DNA of 64,000 bases from Dactylococcopsis salina PCC 8305 (GTDB taxonomy: Bacteria > Cyanobacteriota > Cyanobacteriia > Cyanobacteriales > Rubidibacteraceae), in the NCBI RefSeq assembly GCF_000317615.1, contig NC_019780.1:3369840-3433839 (forward strand), in the 5' to 3' direction. A program made the position numbers and the translations under genes. Shown here piece by piece: positions 43,119 through 52,358 of the stretch. Each line of letters begins with the position of its first letter. The first letter of the stretch is position 1. The notes under the pieces are model-generated. The model ran no database searches and was not told the origin of the DNA. It worked only from the letters and a program-made list of their open reading frames with translations.

Positions 43119-45878
43119 ATGAGCGTCAGTCTAAGATCAAATCAGGAAGAAGAAAATCAAGAGTTATTTACTTTTGAGGAAGGAATTATCAACATTGGAC
43201 GTAATCAAGATAACGATTTAATCCTTAATGATCTCCAAGTATCGGGAAATCATGCTCAATTGGTTATCGAGGAAAATCGGTGTTTTATAATTGACCTGAA
43301 TAGTAGTAATGGAACTTATGTGAATGGTGAACCCATCGCCTCTAGAGAACATTGGGAACTCCATGAGGACGATACGATTCAAATTGGAGAAAAATGCTTT
43401 CAGTTTCGGTTTCTTAACTCTTCTCAAGAAACAATTTTGATGGGACAAACAACGTTTTCTCCCCCAGAAACGAGACAAACAATTATCACTCCCCAAGATC
43501 GCTCACAGGGAGAGATGATTGTATCAGCAGAATCGGTTAATCTTCAAGGTCGTTCGGAACTTAAAATTGGACGTGATCCGCAAAATGATCAGGTGATTGC
43601 TCATCCTTCGGTGTCTCGTTTTCATGGAAGAATTCAAAAGGAAGATGAATCTTTTTATATTTATGATCTGAATTCAACCAATGGGACTTATGTTAATGGT
43701 CGCGCCATTCATAAAAAACGAGTCCTCAAACCAGGGGATTTAATCAGTATCGGACCTTGGCGATCGGAGTTTAATATTGATGAAACCCTAATTGTTAGGA
43801 ATGAAGAAGGAAAATTACGGATTGATGCGGTTAATTTAAATAAAGTTGTGGGGAAAGGAGTCAATCTTTTAAATGATATTTCTTTCTCCATTGAACCTAA
43901 TGAATTTGTTGTCATTGCGGGAGTGAGTGGCGGCGGAAAATCAACTTTAATGGATGCGTTAAATGGTTCTCGTCCCGCAACCAGTGGCGTGGTTTTGGTG
44001 AATGGGAATGATCTTTATCGGAATTATAATGCTTATCGCTCTCAAATTGGTTATGTTCCTCAAAAAGATATTGTTCACGTTGATTTAACGGCGGTGGAAG
44101 CGCTAGATTTTGCGGCTCAATTAAGAATGCCTGCGGATACAACGGGAAAAGAAAGGCAAGATCGTCTTCAGCAGGTGCTAGGAGAGTTAGGACTGTCTCA
44201 TCGTGCGAATGTTCCGTTTAAAGAGCTTAGTGGTGGACAACAAAAACGAGTTTCCATTGGGGTGGAATTAATCACGCGACCGAGTTTATTTTTCTTGGAT
44301 GAAGCAACATCAGGATTAGATCCAGGTACGGAAGGGGAGATGATGAAACTGTTAAAAGATTTGGCGAATGAGGGACGGACAATTATTTTAATTACTCATG
44401 CGACGGAAAATGTCACTCTTTGTAATCAAGTGGTGTTTCTGGCTAAAGGGGGGAATCTGGCTTATTATGGTTCTCCTAATGATGCGATCGAGTATTTTGA
44501 GGTCGATCGATTCAATGAGATTTATCGCAAGGTAGAAAATACAGAGGACCCGAAGGTATGGAAAACTGAATATGAGGACTCTGATTGGTATCAAACCTAT
44601 GTGGTAGAAAGACAAAGCTCGCTTCCGACGATTAATCGTGAACCCGTTACAGAAACCTCTCGTCAGCCAAAATCACCTCGCACTCAGCATATTTCCTCTT
44701 GGCGACAATTTTTGATTCTTACGGAACGGAATTTAGCGATTATTAAGCGCGATCGAGCGAGTTTAATCCTAATGCTGGCGATCGCTCCCGTTTTAGGGGT
44801 TTTAGACTTTTTTACCTGGCAAGCTAAAATTTTTGACACCAGCAATGGTGATCCGGGACAAGGGATTACAATGCTATTTACGGCGGCGTTAATTGCGGTG
44901 ATGGTGGGAAGTTTATCCACAATGCGAGAAATTGTGAAGGAACAAGAAATTTATCGTCGGGAACGGATGATTGTTTTGAAATTACTTCCCTATCTCTTCT
45001 CTAAGGTGGCAGTAAGTTTAATTTTGGCATTGTATCAAGCTCTAGTGTTTTTATTGTTTAAGGTGTTAGCGGTAGATTTACCGTTATCTTTCTCAGTGTT
45101 GAGTGGGTTTTATCTGACGCTGTTACTGGCGACGTTATCAGGGATGATGTTAGGGTTGCTGGTGAGCGCGATCGCACCGAATCCAAATATTGCGCCTTTG
45201 CTGACGATTATTGTCCTTGTTCCTCAAATTACCTTTGGTGGTGGGGTTTTACCTGTGAACACATTGGGAACACCAGGACTGATTTTGAATCATCTCTCTT
45301 TAACCAAGTGGTCTTTTGAATCTCTGGTGACAATTACAGGTTTGGGAACTGATGTGGGAAATGATCCCTGTTGGGAATTGCCAAAAACGGAACGAAACAA
45401 TCTCAGTGAGACACAAATCCAGAATTGTGATTGTTTTGGGAAAAGTATTTTTAGAGCTTGCGAGTTCCCTGGCATTGCTGGAAAATATGACCCCGCCGTC
45501 GATGAACCCGAACCGCAAAAACCCACTGAACCTGATGCTCCTCCCACCGCTCCCAAAAAACCAGAGTCTCCCTCTTTTCAGGCTCAACAACAGTATGAAG
45601 AAGATTTAGATGACTATCAAGCGGCGATCGAGGACTATCAAACGCAGGTCAATCAATATCAAGAACGAATTGACACTTGGCAAGATCAGTATAGCCGTTG
45701 GAAGGAAAACTATGAAAGCGCGATCGGGGAAGCCGAAGGATTGATCGATCGGTTTTATACAGACTATGGGAATGCCTTTGCGGTGAATGTTGTCCGTCAC
45801 TGGAGCATTTTAACAGGATTGATGGTCATTATGTTTGGTGCTTTATACGGTATCCAAAAACGAAAAGATATTATTTAA
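43119..45878 (+). CDS. ABC transporter with two FHA domains (ABCG-type, fused ATPase-permease)
   Basis: A 919-residue protein. FHA1 (~5-95: GRNQDNDLILNDLQVSGNHA, NGTYVNG) and FHA2 (~130-220: GRDPQNDQVIAHPSVSRFHG, NGTYVNG) bind phospho-threonine peptides. The ATPase (~235-470) has Walker A GVSGGGKSTL, signature LSGGQQKR and Walker B LFFLDEA. The ABC2 permease (~530-910) has six helices. The last outer loop (~745-875) is enlarged, with cysteines, a proline-rich stretch and a coiled coil (DDYQAAIEDYQTQVNQYQER). It probably exports a lipid or other substrate under Ser/Thr kinase control. No kinase gene is in the window. Confidence 0.9.
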   Translation: MSVSLRSNQEEENQELFTFEEGIINIGRNQDNDLILNDLQVSGNHAQLVIEENRCFIIDLNSSNGTYVNGEPIASREHWELHEDDTIQIGEKCFQFRFLNSSQETILMGQTTFSPPETRQTIITPQDRSQGEMIVSAESVNLQGRSELKIGRDPQNDQVIAHPSVSRFHGRIQKEDESFYIYDLNSTNGTYVNGRAIHKKRVLKPGDLISIGPWRSEFNIDETLIVRNEEGKLRIDAVNLNKVVGKGVNLLNDISFSIEPNEFVVIAGVSGGGKSTLMDALNGSRPATSGVVLVNGNDLYRNYNAYRSQIGYVPQKDIVHVDLTAVEALDFAAQLRMPADTTGKERQDRLQQVLGELGLSHRANVPFKELSGGQQKRVSIGVELITRPSLFFLDEATSGLDPGTEGEMMKLLKDLANEGRTIILITHATENVTLCNQVVFLAKGGNLAYYGSPNDAIEYFEVDRFNEIYRKVENTEDPKVWKTEYEDSDWYQTYVVERQSSLPTINREPVTETSRQPKSPRTQHISSWRQFLILTERNLAIIKRDRASLILMLAIAPVLGVLDFFTWQAKIFDTSNGDPGQGITMLFTAALIAVMVGSLSTMREIVKEQEIYRRERMIVLKLLPYLFSKVAVSLILALYQALVFLLFKVLAVDLPLSFSVLSGFYLTLLLATLSGMMLGLLVSAIAPNPNIAPLLTIIVLVPQITFGGGVLPVNTLGTPGLILNHLSLTKWSFESLVTITGLGTDVGNDPCWELPKTERNNLSETQIQNCDCFGKSIFRACEFPGIAGKYDPAVDEPEPQKPTEPDAPPTAPKKPESPSFQAQQQYEEDLDDYQAAIEDYQTQVNQYQERIDTWQDQYSRWKENYESAIGEAEGLIDRFYTDYGNAFAVNVVRHWSILTGLMVIMFGALYGIQKRKDII

Positions 45879-45888
45879 GTCAAAAACT

Positions 45889-46404
45889 ATGAAATCGCTA
45901 TCACAAGCAATCATTAGTCTGTTAGTAACAGTGGGTATTCTTGGCGGTGGGAGCGCGATCGCGTCGGAAACCATTATCTTTAAGTATAAAATGTTCCGAG
46001 AATCCATTTCAGTTGGCGAGTTAAGAACTTTTGCGGATACAGGAGAATTGTCTTCGTCTCTAGAGTTTTACTTAGAAAAATCTCAACAAGAACCAGAACG
46101 ATTACAACAAGCACTGATCACTCCCATTCCTGCGGATTCAGTGTTTTTGTATAAATTCTTTAACAGTTTTCCTGGCGAATTAGCTTTAGATCAAATGAGT
46201 TCGATCGTCCAACACCCTTCAGGAACAGCAAATCGACAGTCTTTAAGGGCGGCTTTTGTTAGTTCTGCGCTTCCTGATGATAATCTCCGTTTAATTGAAG
46301 TGATGGAAAACTATCCCACAGCAGAAGTTTTAGTGCAGGGCGATCGCGTGATCGAGTTTTACGAAAACTTAAATCAGATCATGGAGAATTTCGATCGTAA
46401 GTGA
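45889..46404 (+). CDS. DUF1400-domain exported protein
   Basis: A 171-residue protein with signal peptide (AIISLLVTVGILGGGSAIAS). The domain reads IIFKYKMFRESISVGELRTF, then FADTGELSSSLEFYLEKSQQ. In cyanobacteria this DUF1400 region commonly precedes an alpha/beta hydrolase; here it stands alone. ATG 45889 follows the ABC stop by ten bases, so it is in the same transcript. The role is unknown; C-terminal EFYENLNQIMENFDRK is just before a repeat cluster. Confidence 0.75.
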   Translation: MKSLSQAIISLLVTVGILGGGSAIASETIIFKYKMFRESISVGELRTFADTGELSSSLEFYLEKSQQEPERLQQALITPIPADSVFLYKFFNSFPGELALDQMSSIVQHPSGTANRQSLRAAFVSSALPDDNLRLIEVMENYPTAEVLVQGDRVIEFYENLNQIMENFDRK

Positions 46405-46985
46405 ATCCCCCCTAACCCCCCTTTGAAAGGCAGGGCTGTTTCATTCTCGGGGTCAAAATTGGCAGCGATCGCCTGAACCTCTTACGGTACGTTCGATCGA
46501 AGCCTTTTTCTTACTTTTTGACTAATTCATAAGAAAAAAGAGTCCTGAAATCTCCCCCATCTCCCTTGTCTCCCTTGTCTCCCCCATCTCCCTACCTCCC
46601 TTAATTTTAAAAGAATGAAACAGCCCTGCCTTTGAAAGGGGGAAAAGAAAGAAAGTAGGTTGGGTGGAGAGAAACGAAACCCAACATCAATTCTCAGCAA
46701 TCACCTGATTACGGGTAATCCCCCCTAACCCCCCTTTGAAAGGGGGGAAAAGAAAGAAAGTAGGTTGGGTGGAGAGAAACGAAACCCAACATCAATTCTC
46801 AGCAATCACCTGATTACGGGTAATCCCCCCTAACCCCCCTTTGAAAGGGGGGAAAAGAAAGAAAGTAGGTTGGGTGGAGAGAAACGAAACCCAACATCAA
46901 TTCTCAGCAATCACCTGATTACGGGTAATCCCCCCTAACCCCCCGCGAGTTCGGGGGAAAAGAAAGAAAGTAGAAAGAAAGTAGG
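46404..46985. repeat. 105-bp tandem repeat, interrupted in the first unit by a MITE
   Basis: The unit combines a C/G palindrome (CCCCCCTTTGAAAGGGGGG), AAAGAAAGAAAG, a TTGGGT palindrome (46656, 46761, 46866, ~46972) and CAGCAATCACCTGATTACGG. Units 2-3 are nearly identical, unit 4 is degenerate, and unit 1 is split by the MITE at 46429-46630. Confidence 0.88.
46429..46630. mobile_element. MITE, copy 3 (202 bp, diverged)
   Basis: It has the same 19-bp-type inverted ends as copies 1 and 2 (GGCAGGGCTGTTTCATTCT, AGAATGAAACAGCCCTGCC) with TTTGAAA duplicated at both sides. The interior is different: it keeps a GCGATCGCC site and a TAAGAAAAAAG run but gains CTCCCTTGT-type 9-mers as in the recQ-psaL minisatellite. 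The target is again a C-run/G-run palindrome. Confidence 0.82.
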
Positions 46986-47100
46986 TTGGGTAGAGACGTT
47001 CCATGGAACGTCTCCACGCGAAACCCAACACCAATCAGAAAGTTACCTGATGGTGGGCGAGGCAAACCCTACAATGTAGCTTAGTAAGGGGGGGAAAGAA
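46986..47100. repeat. GACGTTCC palindrome nested in a TTGGGT repeat
   Basis: GTAGGTTGGG and CGAAACCCAACACC are separated by TAGAGACGTTCC plus ATGGAACGTCTCC, so one palindromic repeat sits in the loop of the other. A GGCAAACCCTACAATGTAGC repeat follows at ~47057. Confidence 0.75.
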
Positions 47101-47112
47101 AGAAAAAGGATT

Positions 47113-48144
<1,032 letters not shown>

Positions 48145-48322
48145 TTAAACGAGGTTTAAACTATTCTTTCACTAATTTTCTATTGTAGGGAAGATAACCT
48201 TCAATCAATCACTGATCAGCGCACTACGCGCAAGAGAATCGGGAACAGGGCATACTAAAACAACAACAGACAAACACTTAAAATGTTACATTGAATTTTA
48301 CATCATAACAACTTCAGTAAAG

Positions 48323-48495
48323 TAGGTTGGGTGAAGTTTACGAAACCCAACAACAATGAACTTTTTCAGTAGAAAAGTAGGTTGGGTGAAGTTTACGAAA
48401 CCCAACAACAATGAACTTTTTCAGCAGAAAAGTAGGTTGGGTGAAGTTTACGAAACCCAACAACAATGAACTTTTTCAGCAAACCCTAAGTATGT
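48323..48495. repeat. 55-bp tandem repeat, three units
   Basis: Units start at 48323, 48378 and 48433: TAGGTTGGGTGAAGTTTACG, then AAACCCAACAACAATGAACT and TTTTCAGCAGAAAAG. The last unit ends TTTTTCAGCAAACCCTAA, which resembles the right end of the MITE-like element at 8483-8689. The rest of the gap, 48142-48322, has no gene. Confidence 0.88.
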
Positions 48496-48518
48496 AGCAG
48501 ACTTTTTTAGATTTCAGA

Positions 48519-48680
48519 TTAGACAAGGGTGGAAAGCACCACAGGAGATGGAGTTTGGCTGATTGGCGCGGGTTTCATTTCGCCACGAGTATCTAAGAGA
48601 AGAACAAGGATCAGATACGCCACAGCGATTAAAATTGAAATTGCACCAGTTGCGATCGCAACAATTTTTCCTTTTGTCAT
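48519..48680 (-). CDS. Small single-helix membrane protein
   Basis: 53 residues from ATG 48680: MTKGKIVAIATGAISILIAV, then AYLILVLLLDTRGEMKPAP. One transmembrane helix is followed by a conserved-looking DxRGEM-x-PAP segment that I recall in other cyanobacteria next to unrelated genes. An AAGGA lies ~12 bases upstream. An in-frame upstream extension to 48710 lacks ATG. Function unknown. Confidence 0.65.
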   Translation of the reverse strand: MTKGKIVAIATGAISILIAVAYLILVLLLDTRGEMKPAPISQTPSPVVLSTLV

Positions 48681-48724
48681 TATCAGAACAGTCCTTGAGG
48701 GGTAAGCCAACTGGTTTAATGTTA

Positions 48725-49066
48725 TTACCTTTTGAACAAAGATTCAAATTCTTGGCGAAGTGCTTCCGAGTTAGCGATACGTGCGACTAACAAACTCTCT
48801 TCCTTCACGATTTCTAGTTGTTGTTTCCAATGTTGAATCCCTGCTTCTGATTTCACCCAAAAATTCACGATTTCTTCTAATACTTGATCCCAATCCCAGT
48901 TCGGTTTGTCTGGAATGGTTTTTGTTGCTTGGATTAAACTATCGAGAGAACAATCGTAACTTCCGAGATAGGTTTTACCAAGATAATTTTTTTGAGAAAG
49001 CTGGTGTTGGAATTGAACAAATGTTCCGATACTTGTTACACCAACAATATCAAATGTATAACTCAT
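48725..49066 (-). CDS. Conserved hypothetical protein
   Basis: A 113-residue soluble protein without signal or membrane helices. It has MSYTFDIVGVTSIGTFVQFQ, then a tryptophan-rich middle (PNWDWDQVLEEIVNFWVKSE) and a helical end (ARIANSEALRQEFESLFKR). I do not recognise a named domain. It lies 45 bases before the small membrane protein gene in the same direction, so they may be co-transcribed. Confidence 0.6.
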   Translation of the reverse strand: MSYTFDIVGVTSIGTFVQFQHQLSQKNYLGKTYLGSYDCSLDSLIQATKTIPDKPNWDWDQVLEEIVNFWVKSEAGIQHWKQQLEIVKEESLLVARIANSEALRQEFESLFKR

Positions 49067-49390
49067 AACACATCTCTGTTTACTTGATTTATTCCTTGTT
49101 TCGTATTTTAAACAGGGTCAATCCGAAGGATGGTTTATTGTAAACACTTTTGCAAAAAAATGATAAAAAAATTGATTAAATTCTTTTCATGTCACTTCAC
49201 CCCGACTATAGTAGTTCTAATACCATTTTCAAAAAGTTATGCTACAGTATCCGATCATGAAACTCAGCTATGGTGGGCAGGACAAACCCTACAATGTAGC
49301 TTCACCCCGACTATTTTCGGAATGATGAGATGATGAAATTTGCTCAAAATAGGGAATAATGAAGCTGGCAGTGTTGTCAATGATGTAAAG

Positions 49391-50380
49391 ATGGATTCTG
49401 TTACCCCTTCTCTAAATGTAAAGCTGGAAGACCAAGAAGCCACCCGTGTGGTACAAACTTGGGAACTTAAAAAAGTCTATCGCACTGGCTTTTGGTTAAA
49501 TCAGAAAGTAGAATCCCTCAAAGGTTGTACTTTGACGGTTTATGAGGGAGAAACCTTCGGTTTACTTGGACCCAATGGCGCGGGAAAAACGACTTTATTA
49601 AAAATTTTACTGGGAATTGTTCGCGCTAGTTCGGGACGCGCGGTATTATTAGGGAAACCGATCGGCGATCGAGCGGTTAAACAGAGATTAGGGTATCTCC
49701 CCGAAAATCCCTATCTTTATAATTATCTCACCGCTTGGGAGTTTTTACAATTTATTGCTGGCTTATTTCAGATTTCTCCTTCTGTACAAAAGCAACGAAT
49801 ACCACAACTCATTGATCTGGTGGGAATCGATCGAAAAACCGCAAAAAAGAAACAACTGCGTCAATATTCTAAGGGAATGTTACAACGAATTGGGATGGCG
49901 CAAGCCTTAATTAACGATCCAGAATTAGTCTTTTTAGACGAACCGATGTCGGGATTAGACCCCATTGGACGATATCAAATTCGCCAAATTATTTTATCAC
50001 TAAAAGAGCAAGGAAAGACTATCTTTTTTAACTCTCATGTCTTGGGAGATGTGGAACAAATCTGCGATCGAGTTGCTATCTTAGCACAAGGAGAAATTAT
50101 TTCTTCTGGTTCACTGGATGAGTTATTAGGGAGTGAAAACACTTATCAAGTTGTAGGAAGAGGAGGAAATCCCGAAACTTTAAAACAATGGATTAATCAT
50201 CTCGATTTTGCTGAAAATCGTTGGTTTGGTCAACTGGATTGCCAACAGAATCCTCAAGAATTATTAACCGCTTTAGAAGAGATGAACGGGGAAATTTTAG
50301 AATTAAAACTCGCCAGAGTTTCTCTAGAAGAGTTTTTCCTCCAACAGCTACGAAAAAAGGGAATAGAAACCAGTAAATAA
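49391..50380 (+). CDS. ABC transporter ATP-binding protein
   Basis: A 329-residue ABC ATPase with Walker A LLGPNGAGKTTLL, signature region QYSKGMLQRIGMAQAL, Walker B LVFLDEPMSGLDP and switch His in FFNSHVLGD. The C-terminal ~90 residues are a small extra domain seen in NatA/CcmA-like exporter subunits. The start is ATG 49391; TTG 49340 is in frame, but the added 17 residues look non-conserved. No permease gene is next to it, so its membrane partner must lie elsewhere. Confidence 0.87.
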   Translation: MDSVTPSLNVKLEDQEATRVVQTWELKKVYRTGFWLNQKVESLKGCTLTVYEGETFGLLGPNGAGKTTLLKILLGIVRASSGRAVLLGKPIGDRAVKQRLGYLPENPYLYNYLTAWEFLQFIAGLFQISPSVQKQRIPQLIDLVGIDRKTAKKKQLRQYSKGMLQRIGMAQALINDPELVFLDEPMSGLDPIGRYQIRQIILSLKEQGKTIFFNSHVLGDVEQICDRVAILAQGEIISSGSLDELLGSENTYQVVGRGGNPETLKQWINHLDFAENRWFGQLDCQQNPQELLTALEEMNGEILELKLARVSLEEFFLQQLRKKGIETSK

Positions 50381-50450
50381 TTCACTGGAAATAGAAAAGA
50401 CCCATGATCAGGTAGGATGGGGTAAGCACTGATAGTAATCAATTTAATCC

Positions 50451-51269
50451 ATGCGTGTTGAAGCCTGTTGCCAAAGTCTGCTACGAGAAATTTTACCCCA
50501 TATTGATCCGAATCGATCGGGAGTTTGTCTTGATGTTGGAGTGGGAAACTTTGCCTTTTATTGTGATTTATTCTCACAATTAGGATTCTCAACCATTGCC
50601 ATTGAACCCTCCCCTAATGATAAATTAAGACGAATTTGTGAGCGTAATTCAATTCGACTATTAGAATGTTGTTTGTCTGATGAAAACGGCACACAGACGC
50701 TACATTTAGGAAAATTTGCACGGTTAGCAAACGCTAATTTTAACTCTTTAGAATCAGAATGGTTTGCGTCTTCTCAAAATACAAAATTAGTTTCGACAAT
50801 TGATTTATCCGAATTGATTAGATTAACTGAAATTAATAAAATCACTTGCTTAAAATTAGATATTGAAGGCTGGGAAAGAGTCGTAATTGAGCAATTAAAA
50901 GCGTTGAGTTTCTTACAGTTACCGCAAGTAATCATGTTTGAATATGGGGGAGGAAGTCGTCGCTATCAAGGAGAGAAAGGATGGTCGCCAAAGTTCTTAA
51001 AAGGAACAATGAATTGTTTGGAGACTTTACAAAAGTGCGGTTATGGGTTTAGTATTATGATTGATTACGCACCAGATGCGAGAACTCAAATCTTTGATTT
51101 ACAAAATCTTCAATTAGACCCCGATCTGATTTTTCCTCGTAACGCTGTCTATGGGAATATTATTAGTTTTAGAGAAGGGGATTATCCCGAAAGCTCGATC
51201 GCGCAGATTACGACTCCTTATAATGGAAAATGGTTAAATTGGGTAATGGAGAGATTTGCTGTCAATTAA
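50451..51269 (+). CDS. FkbM-family methyltransferase
   Basis: A 272-residue SAM-dependent methyltransferase of the FkbM type. The glycine motif lies in SGVCLDVGVGNFAFYCDLFS, the acidic ribose contact in STIAIEPSP and the FkbM motif in ITCLKLDIEGWERVVIEQL. These enzymes O-methylate sugars or polyketides; the acceptor is unknown. It begins 70 bases after the ABC ATPase gene. Confidence 0.87.
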   Translation: MRVEACCQSLLREILPHIDPNRSGVCLDVGVGNFAFYCDLFSQLGFSTIAIEPSPNDKLRRICERNSIRLLECCLSDENGTQTLHLGKFARLANANFNSLESEWFASSQNTKLVSTIDLSELIRLTEINKITCLKLDIEGWERVVIEQLKALSFLQLPQVIMFEYGGGSRRYQGEKGWSPKFLKGTMNCLETLQKCGYGFSIMIDYAPDARTQIFDLQNLQLDPDLIFPRNAVYGNIISFREGDYPESSIAQITTPYNGKWLNWVMERFAVN

Positions 51270-51380
51270 CTTGAAGAAAAAATAACGGTTTTTCGACAGT
51301 AGCTATAATAGAAAAATAGTAGAATAAGGCAAGAGGCAAAAGGCAAGAGGCAAAAGTGTTAAGATATTTTTTATATTAAA

Positions 51381-51479
51381 GATTTAATAATTTGGCAAAA
51401 AGGTATGGAAATGGCTGAACAATGTTATTTTTTGACCAAAAAGAATCCATTTGCCTTTTGCCTCGACTTTAACTATTAA
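51381..51479 (+). pseudogene. Four-helix bundle (23S rRNA intervening sequence-type) protein fragment
   Basis: 33 codons read DLIIWQKGMEMAEQCYFLTK then KNPFAF and stop. This is the well-known N-terminal signature of the four-helix bundle family (DL-x-x-WQK-x-M...A...Y-x-LT). The rest of the protein is absent. Inverted GGCAAGAGGCAAAAGGC-type repeats (51325-51356) and TTTGCCTTTTGCCTC (51450-51465) flank the fragment. Confidence 0.6.
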
Positions 51480-51525
51480 TTTATCATACTCACTGTAGAA
51501 GAGCCAAAATAACCCATCACAGAAA

Positions 51526-52041
51526 ATGTCAGATTTATATATTTCTTGGTCAGAATATCATAAAACGATCGAGCAACTCGCGGTTAAAATTGCTCAATCC
51601 AACTGGACATTTAACCAAATTGTTTGTATTGCGAAGGGAGGGTTGCGAGTGGGAGATATTTTTTCCCGTCTTTTTCAGCAACCTTTAGCGATTCTTTCTG
51701 CTGCTTCTTATGGGGGAGAAAATAATCAAACACGAGGAGAAATAATAATTTCTGAACATCTTTCGATGACCAATTCTCACCTCGGAAACAAAGTTTTGTT
51801 AGTGGATGATTTAGTGGATTCTGGAATTAGCTTAAAAGTCAGTTTAGAGTGGCTAAAAGAACATTATCAAGAAGACATTACAGAAATTCGGAGTGCTGTT
51901 TTATGGCGAAAAGATTGTTCAATCATTGTTCCTGATTATTATGTCCACTACTTAGAAGATAATCCCTGGATTCATCAGCCGTTTGAAATTTATGAACAGA
52001 CAAGTGTTGCTGATTTAGTAAAATCAACCCCCTCCTCCTAA
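51526..52041 (+). CDS. Phosphoribosyltransferase-domain protein
   Basis: A 171-residue type I PRTase. The PRPP loop is VLLVDDLVDSGISLKVSLEW, with IVCIAKGGLRVGDIFSRLF in front, as in xanthine/hypoxanthine PRTases. So a purine salvage role is likely, although several cyanobacterial members are uncharacterised. It starts at ATG 51526 and is full length. Its end, TPSS, precedes a 67-base gap to a converging Uma2 remnant. Confidence 0.85.
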   Translation: MSDLYISWSEYHKTIEQLAVKIAQSNWTFNQIVCIAKGGLRVGDIFSRLFQQPLAILSAASYGGENNQTRGEIIISEHLSMTNSHLGNKVLLVDDLVDSGISLKVSLEWLKEHYQEDITEIRSAVLWRKDCSIIVPDYYVHYLEDNPWIHQPFEIYEQTSVADLVKSTPSS

Positions 52042-52108
52042 TCCCAAAGTCGTGATATTTTGATTTCAGTTTCCTCTTAAGTGATGAGGGTGGCGTTTCC
52101 TGTTGAAA

Positions 52109-52309
52109 TTAAAGAGAATTAGGATCAATTCCCAGTTCTCGTAATCTTTGGGCGTAACGTTGCGATCGTTCTTCTGGAGTTAAAAACCTTAGAATTGTTC
52201 TGAGTAGATGAGGGATTAATTCTTGTAATTCGTTATCCACAGGAGTATCGTCAGAGTCGGGTAAGTCTTCTGCTGAGGGTAAGTTTTGAAGCAGGGAGTA
52301 GTCTAACAT
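52109..52309 (-). pseudogene. Uma2-family nuclease with internal deletion
   Basis: 66 codons. The first ~42 (MLDYSLLQNLPSAEDLPDSD, DTPVDNELQELIPHLLRTIL) are the N-terminus of Uma2/DUF820 proteins. The last ~25 (LTPEERSQRYAQRLRELGID) resemble their C-terminal tail. The catalytic middle (~150 residues) is missing in frame, so the protein cannot be a nuclease. It may persist as a small ORF. Confidence 0.65.
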
Positions 52310-52358
52310 GGTTTTGGATGATGATGATCGCGTTTAGTTTTCAAATTTATCAAATTTA

